Shown one piece after another: positions 1 to 6,804 of a DNA stretch of 64,000 nucleotides (position 1 is its first letter; every line of letters begins with the position of its first letter). A model generated the notes under the pieces. That model did no database searches, was not told the origin of the DNA, and saw only the letters and a program-made list of their open reading frames with translations. The translations under genes and the position numbers were made by a program. Source of the stretch: Pimelobacter simplex. GTDB lineage: Bacteria; Actinomycetota; Actinomycetes; Propionibacteriales; Nocardioidaceae. The stretch covers positions 3,968,001 to 4,032,000 of the forward strand of contig NZ_CP096276.1 of assembly GCF_024662235.1 (NCBI RefSeq). The letters are read 5' to 3'.

Positions 1-2
1 CG

Positions 3-401
3 CGCACGCCGCTGCGCCGGGTCCGGGTGCCGATGCGCTGGGTGAGCAAGATGCGCACCCTGGTCAACGACCGCGCGGCCAAGCGGGCGGCGTACGCCGA
101 CCGGAGCTCGGCGGGCAACCTGGTCTCGGTCGCCTTCCTCGACTCCTACCTGAGCCACCGCCCGGCGGTGGCACCCGAGGACTTCGACGTCTGCCCGGTA
201 CTGCTCACCCAGCCCGCCGCCGACCGGTGGACGCCGCTCGCGCTGTCGACGCCGTTCCTGTCGCGGATCACGAAGGTGCCGGTCACCACGGTGCTGCTCG
301 ACGGCGCCGGGCACTACCCGATCGAGCGGCCCGGCCTGGACCAGATGGTCGAGGCGATCGCCGGGTTCTGCGCCGAGCGGGCCCGCGCGGAGCGGCGCTG
401 A
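3..401 (+). CDS. alpha/beta hydrolase, C-terminal part (5' end outside window)
   Basis: The frame is open from the window edge and ends at a TGA at 399-401, so only about the last 132 residues are present. They look like the C-terminal half of a serine alpha/beta hydrolase. A core strand reads CPVLLTQPAADRWTP, which carries the usual acid-loop region. It is followed by TVLLDGAGHYPIERPGLDQM, where the GAGHYP histidine would be the catalytic base. The nucleophile elbow and oxyanion region lie upstream, so substrate class cannot be judged. It faces the MerR-type gene on the other strand with only 4 bases between the stop codons. Confidence 0.7.
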   Translation, partial: RTPLRRVRVPMRWVSKMRTLVNDRAAKRAAYADRSSAGNLVSVAFLDSYLSHRPAVAPEDFDVCPVLLTQPAADRWTPLALSTPFLSRITKVPVTTVLLDGAGHYPIERPGLDQMVEAIAGFCAERARAERR

Positions 402-405
402 GGGT

Positions 406-1287
406 TCAGACCAGCCGGTCGACGTAGGCGACGACCCGGTTGAAGAGCGCGGTGACGCCGGTCGGCGCGGTGGCCCGTGGGGCCGGGCTCTCGGCGAGCT
501 CGTAGAGCAGCGACTGGGCCGCCAGGACGCCGGCGTCGGCCGCGACCGACGCGGCGACGCGGGCCGCATCGCGAACCGCGACGGGGTCGACGGTCCACAC
601 CGCCTCGAAGACCCGCTCCCGGTCGGGGACCGTGCTCTGGCCCGGCAGCTCCCAGGCCGAGAGGCAGGCGGTCGCGTCGAAGGCGTCGCACACCACGGCC
701 CACTCGCGCCGCATCGGCGCACGCGGGCCGAGCGCGGCGCGCACCGGTCCGTCGGCGTCCTCGGCGCCGCCGTCCCAGTGGTCGGCGAAGACGACGGCCG
801 AGCGGGCGACCCGGGCCAGCTCGTGCCAGCGCGGGGCCGACGGGGCGTAGAACTCCGGGCGCTGGAACGCCCCGAACAGCACCGGCCGCTCGGCGACGGC
901 GCAGCACTCGTCCTCGATCGCCCACGACAGCGCGATCAGCGTCGACTTGCGCAGCCGGTGGGGCGCGAGCGCCGGGTGCCGGCGCCGCAGCTCGGCGAAC
1001 ACCGACGGGCTCTCGGGCGGCGTGGTCGCGGCGGCCTCGGCGATCGCGACCTCGAGCCGGATGCCGGCGTCCTTGCGCCGCAGCACCTGGCGCACGAGGT
1101 CGACGTCGGTCTCGGCGTAGCGCCGGTGCCCGCTGGCCAGCCGGCGCGGGACCGGGAAGCCGTGCCGGCTCTCCCACATCCGCAGCACCGCCGGGCTGAC
1201 GCCCGAGCGCCGGGCGAGGTCGCCGATCGTCAGGTCGCCCCCGACGGCCGGGGGTTGCGCCGACTCGGTGCCCTGGTCCATGCTCAC
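406..1287 (-). CDS. MerR-family regulator with DICT-like sensory domain
   Basis: The protein has 293 residues. Residues 20-90 form a MerR winged helix: TIGDLARRSGVSPAVLRMWE, then the HGFPVPRRLASGHRRY wing typical of the family. The remainder (about 110-290) resembles the DICT sensory domain seen behind MerR domains in actinobacteria; this assignment rests on layout and general look. I chose the GTG at 1287: a TAGGTT -10 box on this strand (1299-1294) places the transcript start right at the codon, which suggests a leaderless mRNA. An ATG two codons further in (1281) is the alternative. It diverges from the sigma-like/NAD(P)-binding/CPBP operon and probably controls it from the shared 53-bp gap. 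Confidence 0.75.
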   Translation of the reverse strand: MSMDQGTESAQPPAVGGDLTIGDLARRSGVSPAVLRMWESRHGFPVPRRLASGHRRYAETDVDLVRQVLRRKDAGIRLEVAIAEAAATTPPESPSVFAELRRRHPALAPHRLRKSTLIALSWAIEDECCAVAERPVLFGAFQRPEFYAPSAPRWHELARVARSAVVFADHWDGGAEDADGPVRAALGPRAPMRREWAVVCDAFDATACLSAWELPGQSTVPDRERVFEAVWTVDPVAVRDAARVAASVAADAGVLAAQSLLYELAESPAPRATAPTGVTALFNRVVAYVDRLV

Positions 1288-1301
1288 ACCATAAACCTAA
1301 A

Positions 1302-1329
1302 CAACTTGCTGAGGTATCTGTTTAAGTTG
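1302..1329. promoter_or_regulatory. inverted repeat in divergent MerR/sigma-like promoter
   Basis: CAACTT at 1302-1307 and AAGTTG at 1324-1329 form a 6-bp dyad separated by 16 bases. It sits in the only gap between the MerR-type gene and the rightward operon. A long-spaced dyad overlapping the promoter is typical for MerR dimers. The site lies directly upstream of the GAGGAGG ribosome site (about 1329-1335) of the rightward gene. Binding by the neighbouring regulator is inferred. Confidence 0.45.
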
Positions 1330-1340
1330 AGGAGGCGACG

Positions 1341-1616
1341 ATGAGCGGCACCCGGACCGGTCCGTGCCCGACCGAGCTGCGCCTGCTCCTCGACCGAGCG
1401 GCGGCCGGCGACGGCGCGTCGTTCGCCCGCCTGTACGACCTCACCTGCGACCTCGTGTGGCGCCTCGAGCTGTGCCGGCACCGCGACCCCGTCGCTGCCG
1501 AGGAGGCCATGCGCCGCCGGTACGCCGCCGCCTGGCGCCACGCGGCGGCCCAGCCCCGCTCGGGCCGCTCGCCCCAGGCCTGGCTGCTGAGCCTCGACCC
1601 GGCGGCAGCGCCGTGA
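1341..1616 (+). CDS. truncated sigma-70-like protein (region 2 only)
   Basis: This 91-residue protein reads like the start of an ECF sigma factor. Residues 10-85 follow the region-2 pattern: LLDRAAAGDGASFARLYDLT, an RDPVAAEEAMRRRY stretch and then WRHAAAQ..SPQAWLLSL. It stops where region 4 would begin, and the next gene starts on the overlapping GTGA, so the short form is the real reading frame. A GAGGAGG ribosome site stands 5 bases before the ATG. Without region 4 it cannot recognise a -35 element alone. It may be a remnant, or a small partner of RNA polymerase or of another sigma factor. Translational coupling to the next gene suggests that it is still expressed. Confidence 0.6.
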   Translation: MSGTRTGPCPTELRLLLDRAAAGDGASFARLYDLTCDLVWRLELCRHRDPVAAEEAMRRRYAAAWRHAAAQPRSGRSPQAWLLSLDPAAAP

Positions 1617-2530
1617 CCGGCGGCCTGACCGGCCCCGCGCACGGCCCGGTCCTCGTCACCGGCGGCACCGGCTTCGTCGGGCGCCGCCTGGTGCGCGCGC
1701 TCGCCGCCCAGGAGGCGGGCGTCCGGGTGATGACGCGCCACCCCGACCGGTACGACGGCCACGGCACCCCCGTCTTCGGCGACGTGTCCGACCCGGACTC
1801 GCTCGACGCCGCGCTGGAGGGCTGCCGCGCGGCGTACTACCTGGTGCACGCGCTCGGGCACGCGGACTTCGCGGCCCGGGACGCCGCGGCGGCTACCGCC
1901 TTCGGCGAGCGGGCGGGCGCGGCCGGGCTGGCCCAGCTCGTCTACCTCGGCGGCCTGGGCGACGACCACGACGACCTGTCCGCGCACCTGCGCAGCCGGC
2001 GCGAGGTCGAGGAGCTGCTCACCCGCGGCGGCGTACCCGTGACGGTGCTGCGGGCCGGCATCATCGTCGGGCACGGCGGCATCTCCTGGGAGATCACCCG
2101 CCAGCTGGTCGAGCACCTGCCCGCGATGGTCACCCCGCGCTGGGTCCGGACCCGGACCCAGCCGATCGCGATCGCCGACGTCGTGCGCTACCTGCTCGGC
2201 GTCCTGGACCACCCCGACGCCCGGGGCCGGACCTTCGAGATCGGCGGGCCCGACGTGCTCGCCTATGCCGACATGCTCTCCCGGGTCGCCGCGCTGGAGG
2301 GCCGGCGGCTGCCGATCGTCCCGGTGCCGCTGCTGAGCCCGGCGCTGTCCTCGCGCTGGCTGGCGCTGGTCACCGACGTCGACGTACGGGCCGGGCGCAA
2401 CCTCGTCGACTCGATGGTCAACGAGGTCGTCGTCACGGACCCGGGCATCCGCGACGTCGTACCGTTCCCGACGACGGGCTACGACGACGCGGTGCGCGCC
2501 GCCCTCGCCGAGCGCCGGGGCGAGCGATGA
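1613..2530 (+). CDS. NAD(P)-binding atypical SDR / NmrA-like protein
   Basis: This 305-residue Rossmann protein begins with VLVTGGTGFVGRRLVRALAA (residues 10-29), the TGxxGxxG dinucleotide site of extended/atypical SDRs. AYYLVHALGHADF and LAQLVYLGGLGDDH follow the usual order for the SDR-a5/YbjT group. There is no classical YxxxK in its normal place, as expected for that group. The start is the GTG that overlaps the stop of the sigma-like gene (GTGA). The 3' end overlaps the CPBP gene in the same way (ATGA), giving a tightly coupled three-gene operon. The substrate is unknown; such proteins often act as redox-sensing or quinone/lipid-modifying enzymes. Confidence 0.75.
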   Translation: MTGGLTGPAHGPVLVTGGTGFVGRRLVRALAAQEAGVRVMTRHPDRYDGHGTPVFGDVSDPDSLDAALEGCRAAYYLVHALGHADFAARDAAAATAFGERAGAAGLAQLVYLGGLGDDHDDLSAHLRSRREVEELLTRGGVPVTVLRAGIIVGHGGISWEITRQLVEHLPAMVTPRWVRTRTQPIAIADVVRYLLGVLDHPDARGRTFEIGGPDVLAYADMLSRVAALEGRRLPIVPVPLLSPALSSRWLALVTDVDVRAGRNLVDSMVNEVVVTDPGIRDVVPFPTTGYDDAVRAALAERRGER

Positions 2531-3285
2531 CCCGGCGCCGCGACCGGCTGCTGCCGATGCCGCTCACCCACGTCACCCGGAACGCGCCGGTGGAGCCCGC
2601 CGCCACCCGGACCCGCCGGCGCCGGGTCGCCGCGGCCACCGCCGTCGCGGGCGCGGGACTCCTCGGCGCCTCGCTCTCCACCCCACCCGGCTCCCGCGCG
2701 TTCTACCTCTCGACCGCCGCCGTCGCGGGCGTGTGGACCGCCGGCGGCCTCGCCTCGGGACCGCTGCACCTGGGCTGGATCGAGAACCGCGACGCCACCC
2801 TGCGCCGTCCCGTCCTGACCCCGCTGGCCACCGGCGTCGGCGCGTTCGGCCTCTTCTACGGCGCCGCCCTCGTCGCCCGCCGGGTCCCCGTCCTCGACGA
2901 GGCCGTCCGCCGGGTCCTGCGCTTCGCCGACGACGGCGCCGGACCCGCGGTGCTCGCCACCACGCTGGCCAACGGCGCCGCCGAGGAGATCTTCTTCCGC
3001 GGCGCCCTCTACGCCGCCCTCGGCGAGCACCACCCGGTCGCCGCGTCGACCGCCGTGTACGCCCTGGCCACCACCACGACCCGCAACCCCGCGCTGGTCC
3101 TGGCCGCGGGGGCGATGGGCACCCTCTTCGCGCTCCAGCGCCGGGCCTCCGGCGGCCTGCAGGCACCGGTCATCACGCACCTGACCTGGTCCACGCTCAT
3201 GGTGCGCTTCCTGCCCCCGCTGTTCCGGGGCGACCGGGGCCGCACCGCGGCCGAGCCGCTCGCTAGGCTCGTCCCGGGCCGTTAG
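2527..3285 (+). CDS. CPBP-family intramembrane metalloprotease
   Basis: This 252-residue membrane protein has about six hydrophobic segments. The CPBP/Abi signature is present: AAEEIFFRG gives the Glu-Glu and Arg of motif 1 (E153, E154, R158). VITHLTWSTLM near residue 220 supplies the late histidine motif. The family comprises glutamic-type or metal-dependent intramembrane proteases related to Rce1. A positively charged N-terminus (MTRRRDR) should stay in the cytoplasm. It is the last gene of the MerR-divergent operon. Its final four codons (GTC CCG GGC CGT, before TAG) run into the 5' acceptor stem of the tRNA-Lys gene, so the CDS 3' end and the tRNA share 10 bases. Confidence 0.8.
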   Translation: MTRRRDRLLPMPLTHVTRNAPVEPAATRTRRRRVAAATAVAGAGLLGASLSTPPGSRAFYLSTAAVAGVWTAGGLASGPLHLGWIENRDATLRRPVLTPLATGVGAFGLFYGAALVARRVPVLDEAVRRVLRFADDGAGPAVLATTLANGAAEEIFFRGALYAALGEHHPVAASTAVYALATTTTRNPALVLAAGAMGTLFALQRRASGGLQAPVITHLTWSTLMVRFLPPLFRGDRGRTAAEPLARLVPGR

Positions 3286-3351
3286 CTCAGTTGGTAGAGC
3301 ACCGGACTTTTAATCCGAGTGTCGCGGGTTCGAGCCCCGCACGGCCTACCA
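3276..3351 (+). tRNA. tRNA-Lys(TTT), CCA encoded
   Basis: The cloverleaf is complete. The acceptor strand GGGCCGT pairs with ACGGCCT (one G-U). The D-arm GCTCAGTTGGTAGAGC, the anticodon loop CTTTTAA with anticodon TTT and the T-arm GCGGGTTCGAGCCCCGC follow. The discriminator is A and CCA is encoded at 3349-3351. The first 10 bases lie inside the 3' end of the upstream protease gene. This implies that the tRNA is either processed from the read-through mRNA or transcribed from a promoter inside that gene. Confidence 0.95.
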
Positions 3352-3371
3352 GGACCGGTCGCTGCCCGCGC

Positions 3372-3785
3372 TCAGGCGCGGGCAGCGCACTCGGCGCAGA
3401 GACCGACCAGCTCGACGGTGTGGCTCACCTCGGAGAAGCCGTGCTCGTCGGCGATCGCCTGGGCCCACCGCTCGACCGCGGAGCCGGTGATCTCGACCGT
3501 CCGGCCGCACGAGCGGCACACCAGGTGGTGGTGGTGCGAGCTGCTGCACCGGCGGTAGGTCGCCTCGCCGGCGGGGTTGTGCCGGACGTCGACGTCCCCG
3601 GCGTCCGCCATCGCCTGCAGGGTCCGGTAGACGGTGGCCAGGCCGACCTTGTCCCCGCCCTGGCGCACGCTGTCGTGGATCTCCTGGGCGCTCTGGAAGT
3701 CCGCCGCCGCGGCGAGGGCGTCGGTGATCGCCCGGCGCTGGCGGGTCGGCCGCAGGGAGGGCGGGCGTGCATCGATGTCGGACAC
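3372..3785 (-). CDS. zur: zinc uptake regulator Zur (FurB), Fur family
   Basis: This 137-residue Fur-family repressor closely follows mycobacterial FurB/Zur from end to end: RPTRQRRAITDAL helix, DFQSAQEIHD, GLATVYRTLQAMADAG recognition region, then YRRCSSSHHHHLVCRSC. It has the two structural CxxC zinc pairs (CRSC and CAEC) and the histidine cluster of the regulatory site. The start is GTG with an AGGAGG ribosome site 6 bases upstream. A Zur-like box lies in its own promoter, which suggests autoregulation. No zinc transporter genes are adjacent. An IS481 element now occupies the upstream side of the promoter. Confidence 0.85.
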   Translation of the reverse strand: MSDIDARPPSLRPTRQRRAITDALAAAADFQSAQEIHDSVRQGGDKVGLATVYRTLQAMADAGDVDVRHNPAGEATYRRCSSSHHHHLVCRSCGRTVEITGSAVERWAQAIADEHGFSEVSHTVELVGLCAECAARA

Positions 3786-3812
3786 CGGACCTCCTGAGGG
3801 GTCGAACCGGTC

Positions 3813-3827
3813 TGGGAATCGCTCTCA
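3813..3827. promoter_or_regulatory. Zur box-like palindrome
   Basis: TGGGAATCGCTCTCA is an imperfect 7-1-7 palindrome that fits the actinobacterial Zur pattern TGAAAAT-N-ATTTTCA at most arm positions. It lies 28-42 bases upstream of the zur start codon. It touches a TAGATT -10 candidate on the minus strand (3832-3827). Binding would block zur transcription, giving autorepression by zinc. This is inferred from similarity to the known consensus. Confidence 0.55.
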
Positions 3828-3849
3828 ATCTACCGGGCTCCCGGAGGGA

Positions 3850-4850
3850 CTAGCTGTGATGCCCAGCCAGGTTGTCCAACCTGGTGATGGGTGTGGCCTT
3901 CCCGATTGCTGAGTGGGGCCGGTGGTGGTTGTACTCGTGGACCCATGCTGGCAGAGCCGCGAGTCGGGCTGACTCGGAGTTGTAGAACTTCTTGAACGCC
4001 CACCCCTCGGCGAGGGTGCGGTGGAAGCGCTCGATCTTGCCGTTGGTCTGCGGTCGGTAGGGCCTGGTCTTCTTCGGTGTGATGCCCAGGTCGCTACAGG
4101 TCTGCTTCCAGAGGTTCGACTTGTAGCAGCTGCCGTTGTCGCTGATCACCCGCTGGACGGTCACGCCCCGGTCGGCAAACCAGGCGACCGCGTTGCGCAG
4201 CACGGCCGCTGCGGTTTCCTTGGTCTCATCGTTGTGGGCCTCCACGTACGCGACTCGTGAGTGGTCGTCGATGACGGTGTGCAGGTAGCAGGTCCCAGTC
4301 AGCGGATTGCGCCACCTGTTGCGGGGAAGGTCGGGCGTCGCCGCCCGGTTCCGGTTGCCCTGCTTGCGGCCGACGTAGCGCCAGCCGCCGCCGTCGGGCA
4401 CCCGGCCGAGCTTCTTGACGTCGACGTGGATCAGGTCGCCTGGCTTTTCGTGTTCGTAGCGGCGGACGGGCTCCCCAGTGGTGCGGTCGATGTGCGTGAG
4501 CCGGTTGAGCCGGCAGCGGACCAGCACCGCGTACACGGTCGAGGACGGCATGCCGAGCCGGTCGCCGATCTCGACCGGACCCAGCCGCTGCTTCCACCGC
4601 AGGTGGACGATCTTCCGCACCACCGGCGCGGGAGTCCGGTTCGGCTGCTGGCGCGGCGCCGAGGACCGGTCCACCATCCCCGCTGGCCCTCGGCCTGGTA
4701 GCGGTCAGCCCACTTCTTCGCGGTCCGCCACGACACGTCGTAGCGCTCCGCGGCTCGAGCCGGTTTCCAGCCGTGATCGACGATCAGACGCGCCAGCTTG
4801 AGCCGGGCGCGCGGGGTCAGAGCAGCGTTTGCATGGGTAGCGTGGGACAC
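3850..4850 (-). pseudogene. IS481-family transposase, frameshifted
   Basis: The start is GTG at 4850 behind CAGGAGG. The N-terminal frame encodes SHATHANAALTPRARLKLA and an HTH (AAERYDVSWRTAKKWADRY). It then loses frame at about 4678-4690, in a GGGG run. The downstream frame resumes at MVDRSSAP and gives the second HTH (GPVEIGDRLGMPSSTV) and the integrase core with DDE residues: HVDVKKLG, VIDDHSRVAY, ISDNGSCYKS, TRPYRPQTNGKIERFHRT. Compared with intact relatives, one base is missing. The stop TAG (3852-3850) lies wholly in the duplicated target, not in the element. The protein is probably non-functional unless ribosomes slip at the G run; a sequencing error cannot be excluded. Confidence 0.85.
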
Positions 4851-4973
4851 GAAGGCCTCCTGGGTGTGAAGCGGTTCCTTAGACAGCTCCACTCCACATC
4901 GGGAGGCCTTCACCCATCTACGACATCAGATCGTGTCGTCACACGTTCTCGACCAACGTGCCTGGGCATCACA
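3855..4973 (-). mobile_element. IS481-family insertion sequence with ACTAGC target duplication
   Basis: Both ends begin TGTGATGCCCAG reading inward, and the match continues imperfectly for about 8 more bases (CA, GTTG), giving terminal inverted repeats at 3855-3877 and 4951-4973. The element is 1,119 bp. A perfect 6-bp direct repeat ACTAGC flanks it at 3849-3854 and 4974-4979. IS481 of Bordetella is known to duplicate NCTAGN targets, and this site fits. The transposase is read leftward. The intact ends and duplication show a simple recent insertion between zur and the downstream membrane-protein gene. Confidence 0.92.
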
Positions 4974-5078
4974 ACTAGCCCATCCGGACCATCCGCGGCG
5001 GACGTTCGGACCAACGACGGCCGGGACCGCGGCGAGATACCCTGAGCGCCGGGACTGAGGGAAAGGGAGGACTCTGTC

Positions 5079-6224
5079 GTGGGGAGCAATGACGAGTTCG
5101 GACCCGACACGGAGACCATCCGTGCGTGGCTGAACAAGCGTGCGACCTATGCCAAGGACGCCCGGGTGACCTCCGCGCCCCGCGGCGCCGGTGCCGGGGC
5201 CGCTCCCGCACCCGAGCCCCCCGTCGCCGCGCCCCCTGTCGCCGCGCAGCCACCCGAGCCGACGGAGCCGCCGAAGCCCCAGCGGCGCCGGGCCCAGGGG
5301 TCCGGTCCCGGCCCCGACAGCAACCAGGCGGGACGCTCGGTGCTCGACGCCCTCGGGGTCGGTGCGCCGCCCGAGCCGCCCTCGCGCATCGCCCAGGCCG
5401 GCAGCCTCGACAGCACTGACCTCGGCCGGTCCGTGGTCGACGCCCTCCGCACGACCGACGCCCCGGCGCCGAAGCGCTCCCGGCCGGCCGCACCGGCCGC
5501 ACCGGCCGCACCGCCGCAGCCCACCGCCGAGCCCGCACCAGCACCAGCGCCGGCGCCGGCGCCGGCGCCCGTACCGCCGTCCCGCGGGTTCACCGCGACC
5601 TCCCCGCCGCCGCGTACCCCCGGCCCCGACGCCCAGCCGCGCCGCGCGGCGCCGACGCCGCGCGGGCCGGTCGAGCCGGCCACGGTCCGGGCCGGGCGCT
5701 GGACCGAGCCCGAGGAGCACCGCAACGCGCTCAACGCGACGACCGACGCCGACTTCCCCGAGCGCAGCGGCATCCGGCGCACGATGACGATCCTGCTGCT
5801 GGTCGTGCTGGCCGGCACCGCGGCCGCGGCGTACGCCGCCGCGACGGCGCCGACCACGGCGACGGTCGGGGTCGCGGCGACCCTCGGCTTCCTGCTGCTG
5901 GTCGTGTGGGCGGTGCGGGCGAGCTGCACCACGACCAAACTCACCATCCGGCGCGGCCAGCTCACCCTCCGGCGCGGCGGCCACACCGAGGTGGTCGAGG
6001 TGGGCAGCCCCTACACGCCGATCGCGATCGTGGGCGAGCCCGGGCACCGGCGCTGGACGGTGCTCATCGAGCGCGAGGGCCTGCCGCTGATCGTGGTCAC
6101 CCGCTCGATGGTCGACCCGTTCTGGTTCACCACGGTGCTCTACCGGCTGCGTCCCGAGCTGCGCCCGGCCCACGCCGTCGCGGCCGACGAGGCCGCGGTC
6201 CGGGCCGACGCGCTCAGGCCGTGA
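5079..6224 (+). CDS. proline/alanine-rich membrane protein of unknown function
   Basis: The protein has 381 residues and I do not recognise it. Residues 1-240 are a low-complexity, cytoplasmic-looking Pro/Ala-rich tail. It contains a short motif used twice, GRSVLDAL and GRSVVDAL, about 40 residues apart, plus an AP-repeat run near residue 150-165. Two transmembrane segments follow: MTILLLVVLAGTAAAAYA and VGVAATLGFLLLVVWAV. A beta-rich C-terminal domain of about 110 residues comes next (KLTIRRGQLTLRRGGH..., PH-like in appearance). The start is GTG behind GGGAGG, and a TACCCT -10 box lies at 5038-5043. The 3' end overlaps the convergent GNAT gene by 11 bases. Confidence 0.7.
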   Translation: MGSNDEFGPDTETIRAWLNKRATYAKDARVTSAPRGAGAGAAPAPEPPVAAPPVAAQPPEPTEPPKPQRRRAQGSGPGPDSNQAGRSVLDALGVGAPPEPPSRIAQAGSLDSTDLGRSVVDALRTTDAPAPKRSRPAAPAAPAAPPQPTAEPAPAPAPAPAPAPVPPSRGFTATSPPPRTPGPDAQPRRAAPTPRGPVEPATVRAGRWTEPEEHRNALNATTDADFPERSGIRRTMTILLLVVLAGTAAAAYAAATAPTTATVGVAATLGFLLLVVWAVRASCTTTKLTIRRGQLTLRRGGHTEVVEVGSPYTPIAIVGEPGHRRWTVLIEREGLPLIVVTRSMVDPFWFTTVLYRLRPELRPAHAVAADEAAVRADALRP

Positions 6225-6741
6225 TCCAGTAGCGCAGCTTGCCGGCGCGCTCGTCCTCGAACACCCCACCACCGGCCTCGATCGTGCGCCGCGACGCCTC
6301 GTTGCCGGTGTCGCAGGTGACCAGGACCCGGTCCAGGCCGAGCCCCGCGGCCGCCTGGACACCGAGCCGCAGCGCGGCCACGGCGTGCCCGCGGCGGCGG
6401 GCGGAGGGCTTGACCGAGTAGCCGATGTGCCCGCCCTGCTCCAGCAGCCAGTCGTTGAGCGCGTGGCGCAGGTGCAGGAAGCCGACGAGCTCGTCGTCGG
6501 GTCCGCCGGTCCCACCCGCGATCCAGAAGTACGTCGACGGCACCCGCGTCCCGTCGATGTCGGCCGGCGCGGTCACCTCGGTCATCGTGACGAACGCCGC
6601 GCAGCCGGCCTCGGTCGGCACCGGGTCACCGGAGAGCTGCCAGGTGCCCGAGCCGTGCATCTCGGCGACGAGGTCGAAGTCCTCGACCATCGCGGCCCAG
6701 GGCTGCCAGCGGCGTACGTCGGGCTCCACCAGTGCGGTCAT
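6214..6741 (-). CDS. GNAT-family N-acetyltransferase
   Basis: A 175-residue acetyltransferase. The acetyl-CoA site is visible as GYSVKPSARRRGHAVAALRLGV (motif A, R/Q-x-x-G-x-A form), followed by VTCDTGNEASRRTIEAGGG and the C-terminal FEDERAGKLRYWI. This order is that of the RimJ-like or small-molecule GNATs. I chose the ATG at 6741 because longer frames would run into the divergent thioesterase gene. The acceptor substrate is unknown. Its 63-bp upstream gap is shared with the thioesterase promoter. Confidence 0.82.
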   Translation of the reverse strand: MTALVEPDVRRWQPWAAMVEDFDLVAEMHGSGTWQLSGDPVPTEAGCAAFVTMTEVTAPADIDGTRVPSTYFWIAGGTGGPDDELVGFLHLRHALNDWLLEQGGHIGYSVKPSARRRGHAVAALRLGVQAAAGLGLDRVLVTCDTGNEASRRTIEAGGGVFEDERAGKLRYWITA

Positions 6742-6781
6742 CCCCCGATCCCACCACGTCGGAGCGGCCACCCCCGAAACG

Positions 6782-6794
6782 AGAACTTGTTCTA
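6782..6794 (+). promoter_or_regulatory. AGAAC-tt-GTTCT operator over a leaderless promoter
   Basis: AGAAC at 6782-6786 and GTTCT at 6789-6793 form a short dyad. It overlaps the -10 box TAGTCT (6793-6798), whose expected transcript start is the A of the thioesterase ATG at 6805. The dyad, with A at 6794, matches the TnnAACnnGTTnnA pattern of the steroid-catabolism repressor KstR at all fixed bases but the first (G at 6781). Assignment to KstR is speculative; a TetR-type operator is the safer call. Confidence 0.4.
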
Positions 6795-6804
6795 GTCTGC
6801 CCTC

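Noticed and set aside
3849..4979. A larger genomic island around the IS element
   Set aside because: The flanks rejoin cleanly at the 6-bp duplication; there is no integrase, no tRNA duplication and no other mobile gene nearby.
5520..5575. Tandem GCACCAGCGCCGGC-like repeats that could suggest a CRISPR or microsatellite
   Set aside because: They encode an Ala-Pro run in frame within the membrane-protein gene; there are no spacers and no cas genes.
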